Shown one piece after another: positions 1 through 6,100 of a DNA stretch of 8,430 bases. How positions within the stretch are numbered: the first letter of the stretch is position 1; each line of letters begins with the position of its first letter. The translations under genes and the position numbers were made by a program. This DNA is from Beijerinckiaceae bacterium. Lineage in GTDB: Bacteria; Pseudomonadota; Alphaproteobacteria; Rhizobiales; Beijerinckiaceae. The notes under the pieces are model-generated. The model had not been told where the DNA came from. It made no database searches and was given only the letters and a program-made list of their open reading frames with translations. The stretch is from NCBI GenBank assembly GCA_947458675.1, contig CANHAW010000069.1, positions 1 to 8,430 of the forward strand, given 5' to 3'.

Positions 1-402
1 GACACCGACCGACACTTCCTTGCTGGTGCTGCCGATCGGCGAGAAGCGGGTCGGATCGTATTTTGCCATCTGCGGGTTGAAAGCGGGCTCAATGGCGTAA
101 CTGCGCGCCAGCATGCCCAGCGCCGTGCCGTCTCGCGGCGAAACGCTGTAGAGATTCAGAATGGCCTTGATTCCGCCCGCACCGGGAAGGTTCTGCGGCA
201 GAAAATTCGGATTGCCGGCAATGTGACGGCCCATATGGCGCGCCAACAATCTCGCCGTCGCGTCATAAGTACCGCCGGAGGCATATCCGATCAGAATCGT
301 GACATTCTTTCCGGCGAAAAAATCCGCATCGCTAGAGCGCGCGCCAGTCGTGCTTGCGGCCAAAGCGCCAATGCATAATGAGAGGGCCAAAACTTTCTTC
401 AT
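1..402 (-). CDS. TTT-family (Bug/TctC-like) periplasmic substrate receptor, C-terminus cut off by window edge
   Basis: The first 134 residues of a periplasmic substrate-binding protein of the tripartite tricarboxylate transporter type; the rest lies beyond base 1. The start at 402 is preceded by AAGGG at an 8-base spacing. It gives a signal peptide (MKK, then a hydrophobic stretch to about residue 18) with likely cleavage near Ala21. Family landmarks are GGTYD at residues 43-47 and PGAGG at 73-77, followed by a PRDGT segment. Such receptors bind an organic anion in the periplasm and pass it to TctA/TctB membrane subunits, but none lies beside this gene in the window. It aligns without gaps to the plus-strand receptor at 2237-3259 over the shared N-terminal part, so the two belong to one subfamily. 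The cupin gene ends 142 bases upstream on the same strand, so co-transcription is possible but not shown. The ligand cannot be inferred. Confidence 0.9.
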   Translation of the reverse strand, partial: MKKVLALSLCIGALAASTTGARSSDADFFAGKNVTILIGYASGGTYDATARLLARHMGRHIAGNPNFLPQNLPGAGGIKAILNLYSVSPRDGTALGMLARSYAIEPAFNPQMAKYDPTRFSPIGSTSKEVSVGV

Positions 403-544
403 GCAAATTACCCTTCTTGCGCGTCGCGTCGCTTGGCTGCTCCTGAATGGCAAAGGATCAAGACCAGCCAGTCAGCGTCCGCGGAATGTTCAGGCACAGA
501 GTGCTTCGCTCAGGAGCCGCAGGCTTTATGGTTCTGAGCAAGTC

Positions 545-1075
545 TCAATCGGGCGAAAAGAACTTGCCTTGAGCATAGACACGCTTTTTCGCTGTCTCGC
601 CGTTCTTGGCATCTGTGCCGACCTTCACAGACCCATCGCCAAACTTCGTTTGCTGCACAACATCCTTGGGCGTGCCGAATGGCGTCAGATGATCCAGCCC
701 CTTGACGGTGCGCTCACCGCCACCCACACGCAACAAGACCAAGTTTTCCGCTTCATCTGCTTCAAACTTATATTGTACGTTTTTGGGGATCATGACGCCT
801 TCATGCGTGGAGACGACCTTTGAGGCTCCGTCTGCGAAAGTGAAGGTCGCCTTGCCCTGAAGCACGATGAAAGCATGATCTTCGCCGCCATGGGCATGAA
901 GAGCATTCTCGCCGCCGCTGGCATAGACCTTCACGGCTGCCCAAAGATTCTCGGCCGTCGCCAAAGGATCGTAGCTCGTGCCCTGCTCAAGCAAGGGCAG
1001 ATTGCGCATTGAGAAAACAGCTGCATGATCGATTGCGGCCACCGGACGCCGCTCTACGAGCTTATCACCGTCCAT
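545..1075 (-). CDS. Small single-domain cupin protein
   Basis: A 176-residue, probably cytoplasmic protein with one cupin beta-barrel and no signal peptide. Cupin motif 1 is visible as H60-A-H62 followed by acidic E65/D66 and H67, with the closing glycine at 74. Motif 2 begins at G93 and P97, but the position where the family normally has its last metal-binding histidine is Tyr102, so metal binding may be altered or lost. The C-terminal third (about 120-176) is polar and lysine-rich, without a recognised motif. The start is well supported by a GGGAGGTGA ribosome site a few bases upstream and a candidate promoter at 1108-1136. Cupins range from dioxygenases and isomerases to small-molecule sensors, and the sequence does not say which this is. 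The receptor gene at 1-402 follows on the same strand, suggesting a link to metabolism or sensing of a transported carboxylate. That link is inference. Confidence 0.88.
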   Translation of the reverse strand: MDGDKLVERRPVAAIDHAAVFSMRNLPLLEQGTSYDPLATAENLWAAVKVYASGGENALHAHGGEDHAFIVLQGKATFTFADGASKVVSTHEGVMIPKNVQYKFEADEAENLVLLRVGGGERTVKGLDHLTPFGTPKDVVQQTKFGDGSVKVGTDAKNGETAKKRVYAQGKFFSPD

Positions 1076-1078
1076 GGG

Positions 1079-1086
1079 TCACCTCC
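1079..1086 (-). promoter_or_regulatory. Strong ribosome binding site of the cupin gene
   Basis: Read on the minus strand, GGGGAGGT sits three bases past GA-CCC spacing before the ATG at 1075, close to the ideal anti-Shine-Dalgarno complement. It fixes the cupin start. Confidence 0.7.
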
Positions 1087-1107
1087 CCCAGTTCTTGATT
1101 TTGATTA

Positions 1108-1136
1108 ATCCTGCCGGTGCGCCTCAAGCCTGTCAA
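1108..1136 (-). promoter_or_regulatory. Candidate sigma-70 type promoter of the cupin gene
   Basis: On the minus strand a perfect TTGACA (1131-1136) is followed after exactly 17 bases by CAGGAT (1108-1113), a weak -10. Transcription would begin near 1101, leaving a leader of about 25 bases that contains the ribosome site. The position, spacing and -35 are good; the -10 is the weak point. Confidence 0.45.
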
Positions 1137-1521
1137 TCCATCTTCCCTCAAGGCGGTCGATCCGGCCTGCGATTCCAGCCCATGCTGAGTGCCTATGCCG
1201 GGGTTAGAAACGCAAAAAGCCGACCTTGAAGGGGGAGAATGGGCATCGAAGCCAAGCGAATGCATGGAAAGCAAAGAAACAAGAACCTTCTTTGCCGAGC
1301 CAAGGCTCGAGGACCAGGCTCTTGATTTCCTGGTTGCAGCTAAAGGATGACGATGGCAGCGATGCGGGTCACAGAGGTGAAAATAGACCACACCAAACAC
1401 ATAGGCATGGATGCGCTGTCGCTCTGAAAAATATCTGACCCAGATGGCTTGGCTGATGCCGCTTATAAACTGGGTAAGGCAACAACACTCAGTACGACAA
1501 GCGCAAGCGAGTGGCTCATTT
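1137..1521. other. Gene-poor stretch between cupin and secreted-protein genes
   Basis: No intact gene is supported in these 385 bases. The open frames on both strands have unconvincing composition and no ribosome site. Two items may matter. One is a minus-strand reading at 1340-1519 that begins like a signal peptide and is then interrupted. The other is a weak stem, ACCCAG/CTGGGT (1438-1443 with 1470-1475), whose minus-strand 3' side is followed eight bases later by TTTTT; it could be a poor terminator for the gene ending at 1522. Confidence 0.5.
1340..1519 (-). pseudogene. Possible remnant of a small secreted-protein gene with an in-frame stop
   Basis: An ATG at 1519, two bases past the stop of the upstream gene, opens an 18-codon stretch that reads like a signal peptide (MSHSLALVVLSVVALPSL). 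It is then cut by TAA at 1463-1465. The same frame continues for 40 codons, starting AASAKPSG, to TAG at 1340-1342. The sequence around the stop would make a plausible signal peptidase site, so a nonsense mutation in a small secreted protein is possible. There is no good ribosome site, and chance hydrophobicity cannot be excluded. Confidence 0.2.
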
Positions 1522-2022
1522 TTATAAACCTACGCGTTGTGGGCACAAGGCTTTAAACTGCCCCAAATAAACATCATAACCTGATGCGCTGGATCCATCC
1601 AAAGCTGCACCGTCCTTCAGAATGAGATATTTTGGGCCATCATCGTTTTTCTTTGCTCGCCTCTCACCTGCAAATTTAAGACTGTCGCCCCAGAGCGAGG
1701 TAAAGACGCCCGTTTTGCAATTGCCAACCAATTTGTCGCTCAAGAGGGTCTCTTCAAGCGTCTTCCGGACGCATTTTTCGGAGCGATCCCTTAAATAATC
1801 AATGCAGAATTTTCGTGCATCTTCGCGCCTGTGTTCGACATAAATGGCGGCCCGTTCAGTGCCAATATTTGCGACGCGAACCACCGAGACTTGCATCCCG
1901 GCCCGTGAGCCATAAAAAATTTTTCCCGATGCATGAGCATGAGAGCCGGAAAAGATAAAAGCGAGGATGGCAAGGCTCATCCAAAAAAACAATCTGCTCA
2001 CGAGGATCCATGCTCCTGACAT
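1522..2022 (-). CDS. Small secreted protein of unknown function with four cysteines
   Basis: A 166-residue hypothetical protein whose family I do not recognise. It has a long hydrophobic N-terminus (about residues 11-25) ending in AHA|SG at 29-33, a good signal peptidase I site, so the mature protein of about 135 residues should be periplasmic or exported. Cysteines at 73, 84, 102 and 160 could form two disulfides. The middle (64-91) is strongly charged and probably helical. The start is uncertain. The ATG at 2022 has GGAG only two bases upstream, and an internal Met15 (base 1980) would also give a usable signal peptide. The gene is more AT-rich than its neighbours (24 of 60 bases are G or C at 1621-1680, against 39 of 60 at 2701-2760), which may indicate a different origin. 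It stands divergent from the receptor at 2237. Confidence 0.7.
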   Translation of the reverse strand: MSGAWILVSRLFFWMSLAILAFIFSGSHAHASGKIFYGSRAGMQVSVVRVANIGTERAAIYVEHRREDARKFCIDYLRDRSEKCVRKTLEETLLSDKLVGNCKTGVFTSLWGDSLKFAGERRAKKNDDGPKYLILKDGAALDGSSASGYDVYLGQFKALCPQRVGL

Positions 2023-2091
2023 TGCTCCATTTAGGAGGTTCTGGCAGGCAAAATCAATTCTCTTGGTGAACCCCGGCGTGAGAGAGCTCTG

Positions 2092-2155
2092 TGCGCCTGA
2101 TGCGTCTCAACCTGCCCCGGCCCTGATCACGAAAAGGTTCTCCAAATCAGGCGCA
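2092..2155. repeat. Separated 10-bp inverted repeat with a third half-copy, upstream of the orphan receptor
   Basis: TGCGCCTGAT (2092-2101) recurs inverted and perfect at 2146-2155, and a shorter CCTGAT lies between them at 2122-2127. These are in the divergent intergenic region between the genes starting at 2022 and 2237, where regulator sites are expected. No known regulator is recognised. Confidence 0.35.
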
Positions 2156-2196
2156 TCCCGCCTTTTTCAAAAGCTGACCGCGCTATAGGCTCCGGT

Positions 2197-2218
2197 CATG
2201 GGCCCAGAGAGGCCCATG
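2197..2218 (+). promoter_or_regulatory. Perfect leader hairpin upstream of the receptor ribosome site
   Basis: CATGGGCC (2197-2204) pairs exactly with GGCCCATG (2211-2218) around a six-base loop. It is followed at once by the 8-bp palindrome GATATATC (2219-2226) and the ribosome site GGGGGAGG (2227-2234). It could be an RNA stem in the leader or a protein-binding site. Two in-frame ATGs (2198 and 2216) fall inside its arms and are probably not starts. Confidence 0.45.
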
Positions 2219-2236
2219 GATATATCGGGGGAGGCT

Positions 2237-3259
2237 ATGAATTTTTTTGCGAAGCCGGCGATCATCCTGTCGGCCATATTGTGCACATCCGGCGCTCTCG
2301 CCGATCCAGTGGCAGATTTTTATCGTGACAAGCGGATCAATCTGATCGTGTCATTCGGCACGGGGGGTACATATGGTCTGTACGGCCGATTGATTGCCGA
2401 TTACATCCCGCGTCATCTGCCGGGCAATCCGAAAATCGTCGTCCAGCACATGCCCGGAGCCGGCGGCATTGTCGCGACGAACCACATGTTCAATATTGCA
2501 CCCAAAGATGGCACCACAGTCGGCATGCTGTTCAAGGACATTGCGCTGGCACAAGTCGTCCAGCCTGACAGCGTTCGATATGACGCGCGCAAGTTCAATT
2601 GGATCGGCAGCGTCAATCAATATTACGCAGTGGTGATGACATGGGCTGCCTCAGGCGCCGATTCGCTCGACGCGGCGCGCCAGCGCGAAGTCATTATGGC
2701 ATCGAGCGGGCCGGGCCATCACGGCACGGTGCTCTCGCAGGCGATGAATGATTTGCTCGGCACAAAATTCCGCTCCATCACTGGCTATGACGGCGCAGGC
2801 GCCATGCATCTGGCCATGGAGCGCGGAGAAGTGCAGGCGCGCATCGGCTCCTGGGAGAGTATCAAGACAGGTCAGGCCGACTGGATCCGCGACAAGAAGA
2901 TTCACCTGATCGCGCAAGCAGGCATTGCAAAGGCGCCTGACCTGCAACAGGTTCCGCTCGTCCTCGATCTCGTCAAGGATCCCGCTGATCGCAGCATGAT
3001 CGAATTGATCGATTCAGGATCGATCGTCGGCTGGTCGCTCACCTTGCCGCCGGAAGTCCCGAGCGAGCGCGTGGATGCGTGGCGTCGAGCCTTCGAAGCG
3101 CTGATGAAGGATCGCGAATTTCTTGATGCTGCGAAAAAGATCAATGCCGACGTCGATCCCAAGAGCGGCAAGGAGATCAGCGACGTCATCGAGAGAGTTC
3201 TCGCCAGCAGCCCGCAAGTTTTTGATCGTGTCCGCAAGATTGCAGCCAGCGCCAAATAG
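2237..3259 (+). CDS. TTT-family (Bug/TctC-like) periplasmic substrate receptor, orphan
   Basis: A 340-residue periplasmic binding protein of the tripartite tricarboxylate transporter class, near the usual family length (about 320-340). I chose the ATG at 2237 because it follows GGGGGAGG (two-base spacing, rather tight) and yields a clean signal peptide: MNFFAKP, a hydrophobic core, and ALA|DP cleavage at residue 22. Starts at 2198 or 2216 would put acidic residues before the core. Cys16 is not in a lipobox. Landmarks are GTGGTYG at 41-47, PGAGG at 73-77, then PKDGT and IGS. The usual ligand-loop aspartate after GG is replaced by Gly47, while the truncated paralogue at 1-402 keeps Asp47. No TctA/TctB genes adjoin it, so it may feed a transporter elsewhere or act as a sensor-type receptor. 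The ligand is unknown. Transcription ends at the terminator just downstream. Confidence 0.92.
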   Translation: MNFFAKPAIILSAILCTSGALADPVADFYRDKRINLIVSFGTGGTYGLYGRLIADYIPRHLPGNPKIVVQHMPGAGGIVATNHMFNIAPKDGTTVGMLFKDIALAQVVQPDSVRYDARKFNWIGSVNQYYAVVMTWAASGADSLDAARQREVIMASSGPGHHGTVLSQAMNDLLGTKFRSITGYDGAGAMHLAMERGEVQARIGSWESIKTGQADWIRDKKIHLIAQAGIAKAPDLQQVPLVLDLVKDPADRSMIELIDSGSIVGWSLTLPPEVPSERVDAWRRAFEALMKDREFLDAAKKINADVDPKSGKEISDVIERVLASSPQVFDRVRKIAASAK

Positions 3260-3277
3260 CATCATGCTCCAAGCAAC

Positions 3278-3306
3278 AAAAAAGCCGCCCCAAAAGGGCG
3301 GCTTTT
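3278..3306. terminator. Bidirectional intrinsic terminator between convergent genes
   Basis: AAAAGCCGCCC (3280-3290) pairs with GGGCGGCTTTT (3296-3306) around CAAAA. On the minus strand the stem runs into six Ts (complement of 3278-3283), a strong terminator for the operon ending at 3337. On the plus strand it has four Ts and serves the receptor ending at 3259. Confidence 0.92.
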
Positions 3307-3336
3307 CCTATTGGTTTTTTGGTCGCAAAGAGGCTG

Positions 3337-3531
3337 TCAGAATTCCTCTCGCGGATAGACGGGCGGGATCGGCTCGGCTGCATTGATCTGCGGCCCGATC
3401 TCTTTCTCAATCTCATCCAGCGCCGACAGCCAGGTCGTCAGCCGAATGGCGATGGAATCCAGCTCGTTTTCTGGAACATTGATGCCTTGCATCTGCGTCA
3501 GGAGACGGACTTGTTCGCGATTGATCTGCAA
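3337..3531 (-). CDS. AtzG/GatC-like small amidase partner (DUF4089-type), TTG start
   Basis: A 64-residue protein with the look of the small AtzG/DUF4089 family, the GatC-like partners of AtzE-type amidases. The N-terminal half reads INREQVRLLTQMQGINVPENEL, a hydrophobic helix and turn. A second helix (about 25-45) is followed by the telling proline-rich tail AEPIPPVYP at 52-60. In the known AtzE-AtzG complex the small subunit wraps around the amidase and stabilises it. The start is TTG at 3531, preceded by AGGAGG (3539-3544) at an ideal seven-base spacing. The frame stays open upstream to 3795, but that part overlaps the amidase and has no family resemblance. The amidase stop is 16 bases upstream, so the two are almost certainly co-translated. 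It is the last gene of the operon, followed by the strong terminator. Confidence 0.8.
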   Translation of the reverse strand: MQINREQVRLLTQMQGINVPENELDSIAIRLTTWLSALDEIEKEIGPQINAAEPIPPVYPREEF

Positions 3532-3538
3532 TGTTCTG

Positions 3539-3544
3539 CCTCCT
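3539..3544 (-). promoter_or_regulatory. Ribosome binding site that fixes the TTG start of the AtzG-like gene
   Basis: A perfect AGGAGG on the minus strand lies seven bases before TTG at 3531 and just after the amidase stop codon (3548-3550). No ATG or GTG in the frame is similarly placed. Confidence 0.75.
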
Positions 3545-3547
3545 GAA

Positions 3548-4996
3548 TTAGGACAATGTTTTTTGAAGATCGGGGTGGCGCTTGTGCCATTCGGTGGCCT
3601 GCTCATAGGCATGGGCCACTTTGAAGGCGGTCGGCTCGCCAAACGGCCGCGAAGCGATCTGCAGCGCCAGCGGCAGGCCCGCTTTCGAAAAGCCGCAGGG
3701 AACCGACAGAGCCGGAACATTCGACAGGCTGAAGGGATAATGTGCGATGCGCCGCTTGATGAGCTTCGGCAAAACGTCGCCTGAATCGGAGACATTTTCC
3801 TGCGCTTCCTCGATCAGGCGCGGCGGCGTCAGATTGGTTGGCGTCAGCAGCGCGTCATATTTGCGCATGGCCTCCAGCACCTGTGCGCGCACCACTGTTC
3901 GCGCGCGCATGGCGCGGCTGTATGTGGCAGCCGGAATGAGGCAAGATGTCACCAGCCGCGAGCGCGTGCCTTCATCGAAGCGGTCGTAGCGATCGCGCAG
4001 ATAATTGGCGAGAAACCACGAGGCCACATCGGCATCGGTGGTCAGCATCTGCAGCGGTACGGCCCATTTCACCAGCGGCAGCGAAATCTCTTCAATGACC
4101 GCGCCGCGTTGGCGCAGCACATCGAGCGCGGCCTCGAAGGCTGCAAGCACTTCGGGATGGGTCCATTCGCTATAGGCAATCTCGCGCACGATGCCGAGCT
4201 TCATGCCCTTGAGATCGGATGACAGATCGCGGGTGAAATCGGGCACGGGGCGCGGGCTGGAGAGAACATCGGCGGGGTCGTGACCGCTGATGGCCTGCAT
4301 GACAAGCGCAATGTCCGTCACGGTGCGCGCCAGCGGTCCAAACGTGTCGCTTGTATAACCAGCCATCACACCGCCGTGCCGGCTGACACGACCGAATGTC
4401 GGGCGCAGGCCGACAACGCCATTGCAGGAGGCCGGTCCGCGCACCGAACCGCCCGTATCCTCGCCAATCGAGAAACTGCACATGCCAGCAGCCGGCGCAA
4501 TGCCGGAGCCCGTCGATGAGCTTGAGGCATCATGCGCAGGATTCCAGGGATTGCGCGGCTGGCCGTAAGGAAAATCGATTGTGCCGCCTTTTCCCCATTC
4601 ATGCAGGTTCTGCTTGCCGAGCAAAATTGCGCCTGCATCTGACAGACGCTTCACCAGCGTCGCATCATAGGGAGCACCCATTTCGCTCTCATCCAGAACG
4701 CGCGTTCCCAGCGAGGTCTTGAAGCCCAGCGCATGCATCTGGTCTTTCACCCCGTAAGGCAAACCATGCATGGGGCCGCGATAATGTCCGCGGGCAATTT
4801 CATCTTCCGCTTGCTTGGCAAGACGCATGGCGCGTTCTGCATCGACGGAAATCCAGGCGCGCAGCTTGCCGTCATAGCGCTCGATCCGGTCCAGACTGGC
4901 CCGCACAAGATCGACGGGGGAAATTTCGCGCTTCTTGATCGCAGCCGATTGCTGCGCGGCGCTCATGTAAACGAGATCTTGTGACACCGGATTCAT
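3548..4996 (-). CDS. Amidase-signature hydrolase (AtzE/GatA-like)
   Basis: A 482-residue cytoplasmic amidase-signature enzyme, normal length for the family, hydrolysing an amide C-N bond to a carboxylate plus ammonia or an amine. The Ser-cisSer-Lys triad is placed by alignment: Lys84 in LPYGVKD, cis-Ser160 in the serine-rich loop at 158-161, and nucleophile Ser184 in EDTGGS, followed by the canonical GVVGLRPT at 193-200. The usual GGSSGGS loop reads SSSSTGS here, an unusual substitution of two glycines by serines. The C-terminal region has the typical LLTPT and NVPALSVPCGF segments. The AtzG-like gene immediately downstream points to an AtzE-type two-subunit enzyme. AtzE itself acts on 1-carboxybiuret, but this substrate is not known. 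The receptor and transporter genes upstream suggest it acts on an imported compound. The start is uncertain: ATG 4996 follows AAAGGG with no spacing, while GTG three codons later has better spacing. Confidence 0.9.
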   Translation of the reverse strand: MNPVSQDLVYMSAAQQSAAIKKREISPVDLVRASLDRIERYDGKLRAWISVDAERAMRLAKQAEDEIARGHYRGPMHGLPYGVKDQMHALGFKTSLGTRVLDESEMGAPYDATLVKRLSDAGAILLGKQNLHEWGKGGTIDFPYGQPRNPWNPAHDASSSSTGSGIAPAAGMCSFSIGEDTGGSVRGPASCNGVVGLRPTFGRVSRHGGVMAGYTSDTFGPLARTVTDIALVMQAISGHDPADVLSSPRPVPDFTRDLSSDLKGMKLGIVREIAYSEWTHPEVLAAFEAALDVLRQRGAVIEEISLPLVKWAVPLQMLTTDADVASWFLANYLRDRYDRFDEGTRSRLVTSCLIPAATYSRAMRARTVVRAQVLEAMRKYDALLTPTNLTPPRLIEEAQENVSDSGDVLPKLIKRRIAHYPFSLSNVPALSVPCGFSKAGLPLALQIASRPFGEPTAFKVAHAYEQATEWHKRHPDLQKTLS

Positions 4997-5026
4997 CCCT
5001 TTGCTTGATTCATTGGGCAGAGCGAA

Positions 5027-5067
5027 ATGTCTCGCCAGGGCCAGCCATGCGCGACCCGGCGAGACAT
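5027..5067 (-). promoter_or_regulatory. Intercistronic stem-loop between receptor and amidase genes
   Basis: ATGTCTCGCC (5027-5036) and GGCGAGACAT (5058-5067) form a perfect 10-bp inverted repeat with a 21-base loop, and GGG/CCC (5038-5040 with 5055-5057) can extend it. It lies 12 bases after the receptor stop codon and about 30 bases before the amidase start. On the minus strand it is followed only by TTTCGC, so it is at best a weak terminator. It could protect the upstream receptor message, a known role of such stems after binding-protein genes, and lower amidase expression. Confidence 0.7.
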
Positions 5068-5079
5068 GGAGCTGCCGTT

Positions 5080-6063
5080 TTATTTCTTGAGCATGCCGAT
5101 ATCGTCGAGCATGGCACTTGTCTCGACGAATTCTTCCTGCAGGAATTTGCGTGTGTCAGCCGCATTCTTATAGGCCGGCGACCAGGCGTTTGCGTCCAGA
5201 TAAGCGGCCCACTGCGGGTTTTCCGTCATCTGTTTGATCAGGCGTTCCCAGGTCGAGACCTGTTCAGGCCGCAGCGATTTGGGGCCGATCAGCACGGTCC
5301 AGTTTTCTGCAACGACATTGATACCCTGCTCTTTGCAGGTCGGCGCATTCGGCAGCGAGGGTGCGCGCTGTTCGGCTGTGACGCAGAGAACGCGCATCGT
5401 GCCGGCATTATGGTGGGTGATCACATTATTGATCAGTCCAGCCATTGCATCGATATGACCGCCGAGAAGATTGGTGACCGATTCCGCACCGCCGCCGAAC
5501 ACAAGGATCTTCAAGCGTTTTGGATCGGCGCCATAGGCCTTGGCTGCCAGAGCGACGCCCAGATGATTGGTGCCGCCGCGCGCGCTGCCAACCGAAATGC
5601 TCACCGACCCCGGATTGGCTTTGATCTGCTCAAGCATGTCCTTCATCGTCTTGAACTTGGAATCGGCCCTCACCGCAATAGCGACAGGCTCGGCGCCGAT
5701 CATGCCAAGCGGCGTGACATCGGCGAGCTGCAGCGGGCTGTTGCCGAGAATATTGTTGGTGAGCAGGCTTGCCTGCGCCACGCCAAGCACATGCGGATCG
5801 TTCTTCTGGCTGACATAGGTGTAGGAAATCGCACCACCGCCGCCGACCTTGTTGAGCACGACGCTCTCGACGGCCTTGGTATCCGCCCAGATTTTCTGGA
5901 CGGTGCGTCCCGTCTTGTCATTGCCGCCACCAGGTGCGGAGCCAACCACAATCTCGACCGGCTTCAGCGGCTGCCAGGTGCCTTGCGCCTGCGCGCCCGT
6001 TGCCAGAAAAGATGCAAGAAAGCAGAGCGAAAGACAGCTCGTCGACGTCTTCATATTCATCAT
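5080..6063 (-). CDS. tctC: TctC/Bug-family periplasmic receptor of the TTT operon
   Basis: A 327-residue periplasmic solute-binding receptor, the usual length for TctC/Bug proteins, working with the TctA and TctB subunits encoded directly upstream. The start at 6063 has GAGG six bases upstream. The open frame extends to 6114, but that would overlap tctA and has no ribosome site. The signal peptide is MMNMKTS plus a hydrophobic core with AQA|QG cleavage near residue 26. The conserved ligand loop reads SAPGGGND at 42-49, with Asp49 in the place of the family's carboxylate-coordinating residue. It has the more standard GGGxD loop than the two orphan receptors (GGTY type), so it is a separate lineage. 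A GGGAES segment and a late NPQWAAYL helix also fit the family. The gap to tctA is 37 bases. Binding-protein stoichiometry may be raised by the stem-loop that follows. Confidence 0.93.
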   Translation of the reverse strand: MMNMKTSTSCLSLCFLASFLATGAQAQGTWQPLKPVEIVVGSAPGGGNDKTGRTVQKIWADTKAVESVVLNKVGGGGAISYTYVSQKNDPHVLGVAQASLLTNNILGNSPLQLADVTPLGMIGAEPVAIAVRADSKFKTMKDMLEQIKANPGSVSISVGSARGGTNHLGVALAAKAYGADPKRLKILVFGGGAESVTNLLGGHIDAMAGLINNVITHHNAGTMRVLCVTAEQRAPSLPNAPTCKEQGINVVAENWTVLIGPKSLRPEQVSTWERLIKQMTENPQWAAYLDANAWSPAYKNAADTRKFLQEEFVETSAMLDDIGMLKK

Positions 6064-6100
6064 GTCCGACCTCACGTGCGTTAGAAAAATGGCATTGCTT

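Noticed and set aside
508..539. Inverted repeat GCTCAG/CTGAGC between cupin and truncated receptor genes
   Set aside because: Only six pairs with a 20-base loop and no T-run, so it is too weak to call a terminator or operator.
299..823. Plus-strand open frame of 174 codons
   Set aside because: It is antisense to the 5' part of the truncated receptor and the 3' part of the cupin gene, both well supported.
1065..1400. Minus-strand open frame of 111 codons upstream of the cupin
   Set aside because: It begins with GTG without a ribosome site, overlaps the cupin start and its promoter, and has unconvincing composition.
4981..6084. Long plus-strand open frame of 367 codons
   Set aside because: It lies opposite the receptor gene, which has signal peptide, family motifs and ribosome site. 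The plus-strand product is rich in His, Arg and Cys without any family pattern, typical of an antisense frame in GC-rich DNA.
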